Of a stretch of 64,000 bases of DNA, positions 25,967 to 38,381 are shown one piece after another. Location: the NCBI GenBank assembly GCA_013398295.1, contig VZSF01003599.1, positions 968,469 to 1,032,468 of the forward strand, read 5' to 3'. The number at the start of each line of letters is the position of its first letter. Positions within the stretch are counted from its first letter, which is position 1. This stretch comes from Chionis minor. Its lineage: Eukaryota > Chordata > Aves > Charadriiformes > Chionididae. The notes under the pieces were generated by a model. That model saw nothing but the letters and a program-made list of their open reading frames with translations. It did not search any database and was not told where the DNA came from. The translations under genes and the position numbers were made by a program.

Positions 25967-26723
25967 ACAAAGGTTGAAACTCACTCCAAAGATCTCTTTA
26001 CACCAGCAAGGTCCGCTAATGTGCTGCCTCTGTAACAACACTGTAACGATGGTTTTAACAAAGCTAGAAGACTTTTGGCAGGTTATGGACTGATACATCT
26101 AATGACTATGATGGCAATTCAGAAAGAAGATACACTGTGGGTTAAAACTAGCATCTCTAATCACCATAACCCCAAAACAGATTCATCTATAATTAGAACA
26201 ATGACTATAGCTGGTACTAGCTCAGTAGTCTACTACTAACGTTGGCTTCAATGTCAAAGCTAAACCAGCTTTCACAATAATGAGGAATAGTCATATTGTT
26301 TCCTAACTACAAGAAAGTCACACACTGCTGCATAGAACAGGAAATGACTGCAAAACACTCACACTTAAAAGGGGAACTGGAAAATGCCAGGTTATACATA
26401 TCACATGATTATAAACACTATTCTGAGAACCATCAGTTCAGATTTAGACCTCTATGATGTATCAATCTGCAACTTCTAGAAAAACGTCTCTTTTCCAAAC
26501 ACAGTTAAGTAAAGCTGGTCTACACCTAGTTTGCAGTAACTGGTTTTTTGCTAAGCTGACTGGCAAAAACTACTCCATACTACATCTACTTAAGTCACTT
26601 CTAACAGCACTTCTACAAGCATCCATTTAACAGAAATTAAGAAACATCTTTTTTAACTTCAGAGCAAAGTAAGTATCAGAATTTAGTTTCCAATTTTCCA
26701 CAAAGTGACTCTATCCTTCTAAA

Positions 26724-26792
26724 CAACAACAACAAAAAATAAATTTAAAAAAACCCCAAAAAACAAAAAAACCCACACCACCAAAAACCACC
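26724..26792. repeat. A/C-rich simple repeat tract with AAC run
   Basis: Starts with AACAACAACAAC and continues as A-rich sequence with CCCC and CCACACC blocks. It is similar in style to the tract at 24005 in the same intron. Confidence 0.85.
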
Positions 26793-28767
26793 TCATTGTA
26801 TTTGGCTTCTCCACCCAAATTGTAGATCATCTGTTAAAACTAAAACATTTGCACGGTAATTTTTAAGAGCTCTGCAATGAAATGTAATTAACAGTATCTG
26901 AAAGGTGGCTCATGTCAGCTAAAGCACACGATATACAATTAATATTTTCCTTTGTTTGGTATTCAAGGGAAAGAGGACAAATCTTATCAGAGCACATCCA
27001 GCCAAAACACGCTTGCATTGTATTCTGGCCTCCCAAGAATGTGACTCTGGGAGACAGACTTTATTCTCGGCAATATATATCCATCTACCCAGCAGTTTGC
27101 TACATTCCTATGCAGGGCCCAAGAGGGCCCAACACTGCACAACAAGGTAAGTGGTATGCTGTAATACATTTAACAATAGACAAACTGGAAGAAACAGAGA
27201 AAGGGAAAATTCAGGCCTTGGCAGAGCTCTGCTGATTATTAGGAACCAGAAAGGAGTATTTCTTTTGCTTCACCCTACACAAATCACTGTGAATTATCTG
27301 CAAGCCTAGCCAAAACCTGCTTTCTGTGAAATCCTTGGGGGAAAGCCTTTAAAAAAACCCAGCTACAACAGCTACACTTCCATTGGCAATGGTTATTCTT
27401 TTGCTCTGTTCCTGCCATTATTTATCTCTTACATTTAACGTTCATAAAGTGTTCTGGGGATAAGCAGTCAGTTTTGAAAAACACCTTACAAGATAAAGTC
27501 ATATTAAAGCTATTTCACCTGATGGGCTCATGCTGGCTTAAACAGAACCAATACACTGGGGACACACAATGCTAGGCTATAATAATGTTTTACATTTATA
27601 TACTGCCTTTCACCCAGAACGCCAGAATTTACAATATATGAAATGCCAAAGAATGACAAATGTAAACTGCACAACAGAGAATAGAGGTATGTTTGGCGAA
27701 GATGTTGTGGTAGAGCCTACATCTCACAAAGAATTTCACGGCGCTTCTGATACCTGCACTAATCAGAATTCAATGGGCCAGTAAACAGACGTGCAACAGG
27801 ATCAGAGGTATTTTACTTGCTTTGTCATTAAGAACGGTTTGGTTAGAAAAGCTGCTCAGTATCTAACCACCTGAAATTCTGAATCTGTAAAGCAGAAATT
27901 ATACTCCAATTCAACAAGCACAGTCAGCATACTACCTTAGCATAGGATTGCAAAAACATACACGCAACAGGACATTCCAGTTGATATTGAACTACGAGCT
28001 GTCTCTCAAATATTTTCTGTAAAGCCACTTGGTTCTGCAGTGATGATCCAATGAATGATATCACTGAAGTGGATCTGAACAAGGTCGTTTGACAGGACGT
28101 GTCCTTATGAGAAAAGCCCAGGTAATATATTTACCATGTTGAGAGCACCTTCCCACCCGTCATCCGATGTAACATTGGCCTACACAAAAACATCACTCAA
28201 GGGCACAGTGCGGTACACAGAGAATACCTAAAGCATAAAAAAAACTATTTGTTCTCCATCCTTCATTTATCACAGGATTATAAAGGCCTCCGACCACCAT
28301 CCTAGAAGGACCACACTATCTTTGTGAAAGCTAAAATGCGTATCAGGTATTTCACGTGATGAACTCTGAGGTCAAATTAACTGTGTACAAACTCTGCAAT
28401 GGAGGATAATTAACAATACACTTAATGGTCATTAAGTATTCAACGCAACTCCTCAAGACAGTGATGGCTTAGCCAAATCGGGCACCACACCTAAGGCAGG
28501 GCTACCAGGGAACCAAGGGCTGTAAGAGTTCAGACACCACACAGACACCAAAATTATACCAAACCGGGTACAACTTAACAGCTTGCATTACACAGGGAAC
28601 AAAGCTGGATGATCGGATTCCCTCTGACACTTAACACCTGCAGAGATGTGAAAAAGTAGGCACACTGTCCATCCCACCAAAGCAAGCCCCTCTGCATGAC
28701 CAACAGCCATTCCCTGGTTCAGCTCGGCACCCACAAACGATTCGGCAGCTGCCAAATAATACTTGAC

Positions 28768-29337
28768 CTGGTCTGCCCCAAAGGGGGTGATGTTAGCCTT
28801 GACCGACCCGACGCCCAGCCCCACGAGGACCAGTCCGATGAAGGTGGCGGTGGCACAGTAGCGGGTGGCTCCCACCTGGGAGCAAGGTGCCATGGTGGCG
28901 TTGGCCGCCGGAGAGGAGCAGTTCTCTACGGGGAACAAGGGGATGTCCCCGCAGAGGCCCTGGCGGGTGTGCGGCGCGGCGATGACGGGGAAGGCCAGCA
29001 TGCCCAGCAGGTAGAGCGCCATGCTGAGCAGGATGGTGCCAAACTTGCCCAGGAGGGCGTCGGCCAACCAGCCGCCAAAAGGCGACACCAGGTAGGTGAT
29101 GCCCATGAAGAGCAGCAGGGCCTGGCTGGCCTGGGCGCCCTCCCAGCCGTAGGGAGGCCCGTTGAGGAAGAGCACCAGGTTGGAGGTGATGCCATAGAAG
29201 GCCACTCGCTCCAGCAGCTCGGCCAGCAGCACGGCGGCGCAGGCCAACCGCCGCCCGTGGAAAGCGCCGCTCGCCGCCCGCCCGCGCTCCCCGCTGCTCA
29301 GCAAGGGGCTGCGCTCGCTCGGCTCGGCCTCCTCCAT
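28768..29337 (-). CDS. SLC15A4: SLC15A4 exon 1 (start codon to residue 190)
   Basis: This is the first coding exon of PHT1, a proton-coupled histidine and di/tripeptide transporter of endolysosomes (POT/PTR2 family, 12 helices). The ATG at 29337 gives an N-terminus with the acidic dileucine signal ERSPLL (residues 8-13), the type that sorts the mammalian protein to lysosomes. The POT motif [10 protein letters not shown] lies at residues 40-49 and the PTR2 signature [10 protein letters not shown] at 88-97. About four hydrophobic helices are visible, near residues 32-58, 70-90, 98-121 and 163-180. Two sequons (N139, N146) sit in the loop before helix 4. The frame stays open upstream of this ATG to 29502, but that part is low-complexity and crosses the N at 29371, so I chose the ATG that aligns with mammalian PHT1. 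The exon ends after GAC CAG in phase 0, with the unusual donor GTCAAG. It lies inside a CpG island. SLC15A3 is the alternative paralogue; the later exons and the GLT1D1 neighbour favour SLC15A4. Confidence 0.95.
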
Positions 29338-29640
29338 GACGGCGGCTCCTTCCCGGCCCACCCTGAGGAANCGCGGGGCGTGCGGGTCACGGGACGTCTC
29401 CGCAGCCGGGGGCGGGGCCTGGTCGGTCGGTCGGTCACACCTCCGGGTGTGCGGAGCTTCACCGGGGAGGGGAGGCGGCAGGTTTTCCTCCGCCGCGTCC
29501 ATGAGGGCGCCAGGCAGGTTGAGGAGGGCGGGGGGCGAGGGGAGGCGGGTTCGGTGGTTATAGTGCGCGTTAGTCCCGGCTGGGGGTTACATCTGAGGCG
29601 TTAACGGGAGCCGTGTGCCTTCACGAGCGGCACAGGTTGA
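28780..29640. promoter_or_regulatory. SLC15A4: CpG island and promoter of SLC15A4
   Basis: GC-rich, CpG-dense sequence covering SLC15A4 exon 1 and about 300 bases upstream of its ATG, in sharp contrast to the AT-rich flanks. It contains GC-box type sequences (GGGGCGGGGCC at about 29409-29419, GGGCGGGGGGCG near 29527), a (GGTC)4 run at 29421-29436 and no clear TATA box. This fits a housekeeping-style promoter. The transcription start cannot be placed from sequence alone. Confidence 0.8.
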
Positions 29641-32600
29641 GCGCCGGCTCCCATGAGAGCCCTCAGTTTCTCCTTGGGTTTCTCCAGCAGTAACAACGAC
29701 AGCAGCATTAAAAGGCGGTTTGTTTCCCTACTTTGCTTCTCAGCCGGAAAAGCAAAAGTGAGGATTGTCCCTGGCAAACGGCCATCCCGCAGCAAAACCT
29801 GCGTGTGCGCCGTAAATGGCGCTTGTGGGGCTGCGGCGGGTCGATGGAGCGGGCAGGCTGTGCTGCGCGGCGCTGGGCTGGTGCATCTGAGGGGCACCTG
29901 CAGCCATGGTACCTCAGCGGTGTGCGTGGAGGAAGAAAACCGATTTGAGTGGAACAAAGTGGGTGATTAAAGTGACGAAACACGCATTAGTGGTGCAAGT
30001 TTGGAGCTCTGAGATGTTCTTCTGTTCCACCGTCATGTATGTTGAGGTAAAGGTCGTGACAGTACATAACTATGTCTTCAACAGCAGATCTTAAAGTCAT
30101 ATTTTTGGCCAGAACAAAGTGGGAAAGATACTTCCGGTTGTGTATTTTCAATGGGAAAGGTAAATTGATTGACATCATATGGTTACACCCAACATCTAGG
30201 TATGACTTAAAATTTTTGGAACTGCGTTGGTAATTGAGCAAGTGATGCTTGTAAAAGCAAATACATTCCTTTAATGATGGGCATTTGTAAATAACATATG
30301 CCATAAAAATGACTCACTAAATATATTTGCTCTCTTAACTAGTTAAATTTCATGACAAAGGACAATGAGGAAAAAGCAACTAGCTGTACAGAGATCTCTT
30401 TGTGAACTACTGTAACATGACTGATTCTCTCATTTAAAAAATTACATTTCAGCTTTGCCCAGCTTAATGCAGTATATCACCTCAATTGTGATTACATTTT
30501 CTAAGGGGTCTAGTAGTAGTTGCTAGAGACTACAAAGTAATTCAGCATATTTTGTGTTATCATGTGTTTTAATATATGCAGATACCATGTTCTGGGCCCT
30601 TCATAATTTATCTTGGTGAGTGGAGTGAGATTTTATATCAGCTTACCCAACAGCTGTTATAAACACCTAGTGATGCTGGATAGTATTTGACATGTACATT
30701 GTAAAATGTTATTTCTGTCTTCAGGTATTGAGAAGTACGTACTCTCACTAAAATTCAAAGGCTACTTTTCTAACCCGAAGGTTGTCTCTGGAAGTATAGC
30801 ACCTTCAGGAAGGTGGTTTTTAATTTTTATCCAAACAAGAGCACTTAGCTACAGCATATTTAAAACTTCTTGAGGTACATCCACAACCCTTTCTTTGGAT
30901 ACAAGAGTGCACCTATGCCTATACAGCGATACGTTACTGCGTGTACATGTTTTCAAAGACACAACAATGCTTAATGCTGCAAAGACTTGTAGATTTTGAT
31001 TTTTTTTCAGTCAGGGCCTATATAGCATAAAACCCAGAGTTACCATAAATAGTAGTAAAATGTGAAGACCTCTTTGAATGTTTCCTTTATTTCCTCTTTA
31101 TTTCCCAGATGACTGGTTAAGTTTCCTCATTTGTCTCATGGAGCAGGCCTTGTCTTACTTTGATGTTTGCATTTGTGTCTTTTTTGTGTTACACCCTAAA
31201 TTGCTGGATAGCTATCGTCTGGTTTTGCGGTGAAAAGTTGAAATGGCCGAGCTATTTGTAATTAGGTATCTCGTGCAGAGATCAAAACTGCAGCTTCCTT
31301 TTAACCCCAAACACGACTTTCTGAGCGTTGTCACATATCCTGCTTTAGGCTGTGCAACTAGGGAATGTCCCCATTTCAGATTACGGAGGCTGTTTTAGGT
31401 ACAGGGCTGCAGCAACGGGGCGAGGTGCGTTTCTTGGTTGGCACACGCACTGCCAGCCTTTCTTGGTGCGATGCAGCTGGATGGCAGCTGGATGAGCTAC
31501 GTGCGGGAGATCTTGGAACTGGGAGAGGGGTCTGTTGGGAAAGGGTTTAGACTAGCCATGTATCAGGAGACTGGAAGGCAGCGGTGCAAGCTCCGTGCTG
31601 TCTGTGTGATACATTACAGGTCTGTTAGACTGGCAGCCGGGCAGCAGTGATTAACAGAGATGACTGGTGCTAGGTTTGAGGGTGCTAAGTGCTCTCTGAA
31701 TCCAAAATATACTTCATATAGGCCTGTTGTGGACCAACAAAATTGGTCCTGTTTTACCTCAAACCAGAACATTGCCACTTACAGGGAAACAAGGCTTCAA
31801 GGCTAGAATCCTGGCCGGATTGACAACAGAATTTCAACAAGGCTGGGATTTCATGTCAAAATCACTAAAATGGTGATGAAAGGTCCTGCCTACCCTTAAA
31901 TTAGCATTTATGCTATTTTTAGTGTTTATGCAAGACTTGTTGCTCTTCTAAGTTGTAGCCACCTTTTTTTAGTTTGGATGGAGTTTAAAGTGGTCTGAAC
32001 AACGTTGTGCTGAATTATTTCTAAGTGATGACTCGGTGAGATGCAGACATTTGAACATAGCTCTGCAGCATGCAGACTCGTTACCAAAATGCGAGCCAGC
32101 GTACCAAAATGCTTACAATTTGCCAGAATACACTCCAGTATACACCTTGATTGCTTCTAACCCCTCAATTCCTGAATACCTGTCATCCTCAGATCCACAC
32201 AAATTACTTAAAGAACTACGATTTTAAAAATTAGTAAATTTAAGAGCCTTTCTCTGTACATGGCATATCTTCCTTCCTCTACCTGACATCGAGACTTGAA
32301 GAGTAATTTAAGCCACAACAAACAGGTGCTGCAGTCTGCAGACCACCTTTCCCAGTCTTCTACAGCCTTGGGGAAACAGAAGCTTCCCTGTGGCCCAGTG
32401 GTGAATTACATTGGGAACCAGACCAGGTTACAAGTATACAAGCAAAAAAAGTGAGTTCTCTGTTAGATCAACCCTTCCACACAGGCCACAAATATCCCGC
32501 ATGCGTTCTCAGTGTTTTTACGAGATGTTGAATCCTGTTGCAGGCTGTGGATATCTCCAGCCAGCCACCTGGCCCCTATCGGTCTCCCAACAGACTCTAA

Positions 32601-33375
32601 ACTGGCCTCAGCCTCGCTGCCTGCTGCCCCACCCAGCCGCTCCCAGCGCTTCTGGTTGTAACTGGGGTTTGTCCGGCAGACTGGCTTGATGGGTTGGGAT
32701 ACAATTCTCTTGATCCCGAGTTCAGGCTCTTCCTCCTCATCCCTGCTCCGCTGTGTCCTTGGGTTCCGCCTGCTGCTGTGGTGCCTCACCAGAGCGTTCC
32801 CCTGCCCTTACACACCTTTGGCTCTGCTTCACCCTGTGGCCTCCCTGACATTTAGCGTGGCCTTTGACCGTCCCGTTGCCTTGTTCTTTGGACTAGCACA
32901 TTCCTCTGGCTTTGCTGGTTGTTGGCATCATACCCACAATTCGGTTTTTCTCCACTCCTGCACCGAGTATGAACCACCTCCCCCCTCGGGAGCCACAGGG
33001 TGACCCTGGTGCCACTGAGGCGCTGCCTCAGGAGACGGTGGCCGGTGCCAACCTTCCCCGATGTCCTTCTCGGCAGCTCCTTGAGGCTGCTCCACCGCCA
33101 TCGTCTGAGCGCGTCGCCGTGGTGGCTGTTTAACGGGAGCACATGGCGCTATTTCGAGGTGGGGGGAGGGACCCAACCCCCCCGGCGCACGGCCGGGCTC
33201 GGGAGTCAAGCGGCCTCCGGCCAGGGACACCGGGGCCAAGGGCGCCACCGTCCCCTCACGGGCAGGCCCCGCCGGCCGCTCAGCCCCCGCGGGAGCAGAA
33301 CGGCCTTCCCGGCCGGGGCGGCGGCAGGTGGCGGGGCGGCTCCGCCCGCCGGGCCTTTCCGGGAGGCGGCGGGGC
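29338..33375. other. Intergenic / 5'-flanking region between SLC15A4 and GLT1D1
   Basis: About 4 kb between the two divergent genes. The left end is the SLC15A4 CpG island, 29640-29960 is moderately GC-rich, 29960-32250 is AT-rich with no recognised feature, and 32500-33375 rises in GC into the second island. Open frames here (29601-29970, 32463-33142) overlap on both strands, show no family similarity and look like by-products of base composition. Confidence 0.7.
29421..29436. repeat. (GGTC)4 microsatellite in SLC15A4 5' flank
   Basis: Four perfect GGTC units about 85-100 bases upstream of the SLC15A4 ATG, probably within the promoter or 5' UTR. Confidence 0.9.
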
Positions 33376-33700
33376 NNNNNNNNNNNNNNNNNNNNNNNNN
33401 NNNNNNNNNNNNNNNNNNNNNNNNNNNNNNNNNNNNNNNNNNNNNNNNNNNNNNNNNNNNNNNNNNNNNNNNNNNNNNNNNNNNNNNNNNNNNNNNNNNN
33501 NNNNNNNNNNNNNNNNNNNNNNNNNNNNNNNNNNNNNNNNNNNNNNNNNNNNNNNNNNNNNNNNNNNNNNNNNNNNNNNNNNNNNNNNNNNNNNNNNNNN
33601 NNNNNNNNNNNNNNNNNNNNNNNNNNNNNNNNNNNNNNNNNNNNNNNGGCCGGGGGCAGGGGAGGGGGGGGATCCTGGCGAGGCGCGTTTGTCCTGTTGA
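33130..33700. promoter_or_regulatory. GLT1D1: Second CpG island, likely GLT1D1 promoter and hidden exon 1
   Basis: Strongly GC-rich and CpG-dense sequence flanks a run of Ns. Its position upstream of GLT1D1 exon 2 on the plus strand makes it the best candidate for that gene's promoter. No sequence like the mammalian first exon (about 23 residues beginning MRLLFL, ending with a split arginine codon) is visible on either side of the gap, so exon 1 is probably within it. This is inferred. Confidence 0.6.
33376..33647. other. Assembly gap (272 Ns)
   Basis: A run of undetermined bases inside a GC-rich island, as is common for bird CpG-island first exons in short-read assemblies. Frames crossing it are not meaningful. 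A single N also stands at 29371. Confidence 0.99.
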
Positions 33701-36080
33701 GGCCCAAAGTAAAGACTTGCTTGCTTCTGACCTGTCAGTCGCCCGCAGTTTGGTTATATTTCCTAAGATTAATCTCTTCTGCTCGTTTCCCTGGCTTTGC
33801 CCTGCGTGTTGCATGTCACGCACAGAACCGGCCCTGGGGCCTTGCTGAAGTTCCCAGCAGCCGGGTGGTGCCAGGCTCAGCCGCGGGTTTGTGCGGGGCT
33901 GAGGCTTCCTCCGAGCGCGGCCGCACGCTGCTGCCCCGCGCCTTGCAGAGGGAAAGCAAATGGAGCATAAAGACCAGAGAAAGCTGGAGTTTTCTCTGTT
34001 TGAAAAGAATAATTATTGATAAAATGCTGAGATCAGCAAGTACGTTCTGTATAATACACGTTTTTTACCTGCGCACGCCAGCACAGAATTCACGGTGGTG
34101 GTTTGTGTGGCACTCTTTAATCTTTTGCTCTCCCTGGATAATGCAAAACTAGTTATTCTTGGGGTTGTCTATGCTCATTCTTCCACCCTAAGATTACTTC
34201 TTCTACCTTTACAAATGAAATACTCGTTCACCTACATCTTCCATGTCAAAATGAGGAAAATCAGACAAACATTTAGACTGCGGCGCTGTTCAGAGGTAAT
34301 CTAGTGGAAAGCTGGTTTTGCATTATTTCTAGTTAAACTAAGCATGAATAAGGCAGACAAACAAATGTCCACGTATTATTTCAAGTTGTCTTTGAACTAC
34401 GCTGATTGTGATTGGGCTGCCTCGAGGCACGGTGGTTTCGCAAGGTGCCTTTATGTGAGTCACGGTAGGTAGGAGCAATTTTGGTTAGTCTTCTCCAGCT
34501 CTGTCTGGTGCACGGTGGCCTCAGCTGATGCGTTTTAGTACAAAAGAGGGCATAGACTTGGGTGAGATGCAACAGCTCAGTTGGCAGATCGTTTAATACG
34601 TTACCCTGTTAATGCAATCATTTGCAGCTATGTGAACACCTCTGCAGTGATCTGTGCAGAGAACACCAACGTGCTTTAGCATCCTGTTGGTTTTTGGGCC
34701 TGCCTCGTGCAAAGGGGATGCTGCTTTCTCCTGCACATAGACCTTCAAACAGAACGAAAATGATTGGTGAAAGGTCAATTTCATTCACGTTCACAATAAA
34801 GGTGGCTAAAGGATTCTAACAGAAATAGTGTTTGAGAGTCAGTAACTTATGTAATTTTCAGTTGCTATCTTATCAACTACCATAAATGTTATTTATAGTA
34901 ATAACATAAACGAGCCCATTTAGGAAAAAAAAAGTCTGATCAGGAAAAAAAGTAAAGAGTATTAGCCAGTAATTAAATGCATCTACCTGACTAAAAGGCT
35001 GGTCAAGTGACAGGTAGCACTAAAACCATCCTATGCAGATACTCCCATTTAATACTGATTTTCGTAACACTTTATGCTATTTTTAAAAAAAAAAAAAGTC
35101 TACACGTACGGCCGAGGGCTTGGGCATTTCACTTCTCACACTAGTCTGCCATTCCTGAGGTTAAATGCATATGGTAACCTTTGGAACGTATGTGTTAATA
35201 CACGGGAAATATATATTCCAATTAATATTTGGCCTCAGTTGTGTCTGTGTACATGTTTATTAATTTATTTGTTCAAATTGTTTTTTTTATATTGAACCAT
35301 GGCAACTTTTGGTAAAGTATAAGTGAAACAATGAAGCTGTGTCCAGGTTGGACACTTGCCAGCATAGATTAATTTTATGGCTTAATATCACTGAGTATAG
35401 TATGTTTATGATATTACAGCTGTTCCTGTAACTGCCTCATCTTTTCATAAATAAGATATTAATTTCCTGAGTTTAAAGTAACTGGTGAGAAAGATACCAC
35501 AATCTAATTTGGCTACAAGTCAGCTTCCTAAAACAAGTGCTATAATGAATGTGCTGTGGGCTTTATTGGTGTTGGTGTGCATAATCTTTAGTCACCTTAA
35601 AAAATAAGAGCAAAGAGTAGAGAATAAAGCACTCAGCAAAAGTCTTTGGTTAGGCTGCCATTCTTCAGCCTTAGAAATGAGATCAAAGAGGGTGTTAGGA
35701 AAGAAAATAAATGACTCTTCTATGCCCCTTGAAATGTTCTGTTCATCTTTTATTACTTGGTAGTAAGGAGGAATAGAAATCTCAAATTAATTGGTTAATT
35801 AGATTTAGATGAAGTATTTTGTCAATATGTGAATATCTTTTGGAGAGGAAGAGATTGTTTCAGTTCTCATTTGAAATGAGACAGTTGAGATAGCTGTTCT
35901 GTAAATCTCCAGGTAATCAACTGCAAGAGAATTAAACCCACAAATTCAATAATGCTAATCATTCTCTTTACAATTATTTTTCAGCTTAGACGTTTATTGA
36001 AGTGATTCTGAGCCCCAACTTTTCTTCTATTTAGTCTTACCCTATCTGTCACGATTAAAATAACACAGAAGAGCATTCGT

Positions 36081-36172
36081 ACAGCAGATCTTCTTCTCCT
36101 CATGGTAGATCATAAGAGGTCTTTTACACAGCAGGAGATCTTCTCCTCATGGTAGATGATAAGAGGTCTTTT
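36081..36172. repeat. Recent 47-bp tandem duplication
   Basis: The unit beginning ACAGCAG and containing CTCCTCATGGTAGAT, then ATAAGAGGTCTTTT, occurs at 36081-36127 and again at 36128-36172, with only a few differences (CATAAG/GATAAG and a small change near the start). The similarity implies a recent event. Confidence 0.9.
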
Positions 36173-38381
36173 AGCCACCTCCGTCGGTTTGCGCGGGTGC
36201 TGGTAGATCCCTGCTGCTGTTTGCGCGGCCGTTCCCAGCACGGGACAGCCACCGAGACGGACATTCAGCCTCCACCTCTGGAAGTGCGAGGCAGGCACTT
36301 ACGTGGCCTGCACTTGATGTGTGCTGCATCCCTAAATGTTTTGCATGGCTGGACCTATTTCTAAGGTGGGATTAAACTTTGCAGAGTTATTTTGCCCTTC
36401 CAAAGGACAGTTATTGACTTCAGAACGTAGAGACAGAAGTATTCTCTCCCTGTTTTTGCTCACATTTTTAATTTCTCTTCTTATTCACAGTGGATTTTTT
36501 TCATACTTCATTCATGCCAGCACAATTTGTCTGTGTTGTTTAATCGAAAAGTTTGAGAGAGAAATAAAATGAATACTTTGCTTTATCAAGTATGAAAAAA
36601 ATTAAATAACTTACAAAGACAACAGAGAAAATCAAGCATTACTCTTGTAATTCCATCCACTTCGGTGGAAATTGTGAGCGTTCAACTCTGGCCGAGTTTC
36701 AGAAAAGGCAATGGAAGTGAGACTGGTCACTTAATAAACTTTGAATTGTGCTGTATAGATTTAAAGGTAGTTGATGCATAGCTGCTTTACAGAATAGACA
36801 GCCTAGGGAAAGAGATAATTAATATTTTTAGATGAAACCTATGTGCCACTCAAGAAGTGTCAGCGTATCTACCTACCAGGAGCTTTTTGGAAATCAAACA
36901 TTCTTTGTCTGCCATTAATTCCATTGAAGTATCAGTTGAAAATTAGAACATAAATGTTTTTGAGAGGAAGACATCGCAGAAAAGAAAGCAAATTTCAAAA
37001 CTGTAACACTTTAGAAGTAAACATCCTTTTAACTCACTTGTGTCTTAGCTTCGGCTGTGCTGCATTTGGAACTATAAAACTGTTTCTGTGTTTGAAAACC
37101 CGTGAACTGCAGATCCAGGCAGAAGGAGGGAAGACGGCTAGCCGGGAGAAGTGAGAAGTTGTGATCGATGATGTAGGAAATAAAAAATGAAACATTGTGT
37201 AACATCACCTGGTATTTCATAGCTGCGTTAGAGAAAAATGTTTTCTATAGAAACTGATTCAGAGCAGACACAAGTTTCACTTAAAAGCCTCATGATTTCC
37301 AAAGAGTGTAACAAATATAAAAAAAAGGATTAATTCCCTGAATACTAAAATCAGTGGGGCTAGGAAATATTTTGTCCAATATTCAGTTATGTGTATCGGA
37401 GAATAGCAGTGACTAATACAATGTACTCTAAGAAATGATCTTTCAAACTTTGTGAATGACCAGACTTTTCCCTGTTTGATTACTTCCTAGCAAAACACCC
37501 CAAATCTGGAATCTGACAGCCAAACTCCGCTTTAGAAATATTATTGTCCCCAAGAAGTGGCATTGGCTTCCATGAGAGTTTCAGTAGAAAGGAAAGATAC
37601 GGCAGAGCAAGGCAAATTCTGGTTCCAAGCAATAATCACTGGGTGTTAAGACACTTACTTGGAAATTGACCTACCACATACAAAACTGTCAGAGCGAGAA
37701 AAAGAGATTTAGCATTTTCAGTGTTGTCTTAGATTCACAGACAGCAGGAGACGTGCTCATTTTTATTTTTCATTCAGAAAGTATTTGTTTATGAAATGGC
37801 AAAATAATGTGAACACACAGTTGCCAGGAGGAGGAAAGATATGGGTAATGTATCTCTTCTGTCTTGGCTTGATTCAGGGACATCTGTGACTTCATAGACA
37901 GATCAGCCTTCAAAAAAAATCTCCTGCAATAACTTTGCAGCACCCTCTTATGTTCCTTGATAACAGCATATGTGTGAAAATCATAGTCTGCTTTTTTTTT
38001 CGGTTATAAAGATGAAAAGTCATTTAGAAAATATGAAAATATTGCTGTAAATTTCAGTACTTAAATACTACCCAATAACTCTGCTTCTACGCACATCTAT
38101 TTCCATATATGCATAATCTGAAGCCTGTGACTAATCATATATTGAACTCAATGGTATGTTTATGGGATTAAGGCCTCTTTACATCTGAGAATTTGAATTA
38201 TTCTAGGAATAATTCGATAATTTTTCCTTCATAAGCTGTATGCAAATTTTTTACATGCTCCCAAGTCATTATGTGTAGGAAAAAAAATAGAAGTCATAGA
38301 GGTAATCCACAATTTATGAGCCTTTGGAACACTTGAGGGAGTTCCCCCTCTATTTACCGCAGAAACAGCTGTCATTCAGCT

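Larger units (their letters stand above)
20635..28767 (-). other. SLC15A4: SLC15A4 intron 1
   Basis: An 8.1 kb first intron. It holds an ancient CR1 remnant (about 22230-22735), two A/C-rich simple tracts (24005-24100 and 26724-26792) and an AAAT microsatellite (about 25949-25966). The region around 27580-27650 (CATTTATATACTGCCTTTCA) resembles the conserved core of old amniote SINE/LINE tails, at low confidence. The 107-codon plus-strand frame at 26912-27235 has no recognisable family. Confidence 0.8.

Noticed and set aside
26912..27235. 107-codon plus-strand frame in SLC15A4 intron 1
   Set aside because: No family similarity, and antisense to the host gene. A GTAAGT-like donor follows ACAACAAG, but no matching acceptor or partner exon was found.
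28696..29604. 302-codon plus-strand open frame antisense to SLC15A4 exon 1
   Set aside because: It is the complement of a GC-rich coding exon, made of low-complexity Gly/Arg/Gln-rich sequence, and crosses an N. No family resemblance.
29601..29970. Overlapping 105- and 118-codon frames upstream of SLC15A4
   Set aside because: Open on both strands in GC-rich flank, with no recognisable domain and no match to the GLT1D1 first exon.
32036..32227. 63-codon frame with a repeating PxYQNAYNLPEYTPVY-like pattern
   Set aside because: Short, with a degenerate repeat (ACCAAAATGC twice) that explains the pattern; no promoter or family.
32928..34152. Long open frames crossing the gap (up to 282 codons)
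   Set aside because: They are open only because the run of Ns has no stop codons; the real bases on each side are low-complexity GC-rich sequence.
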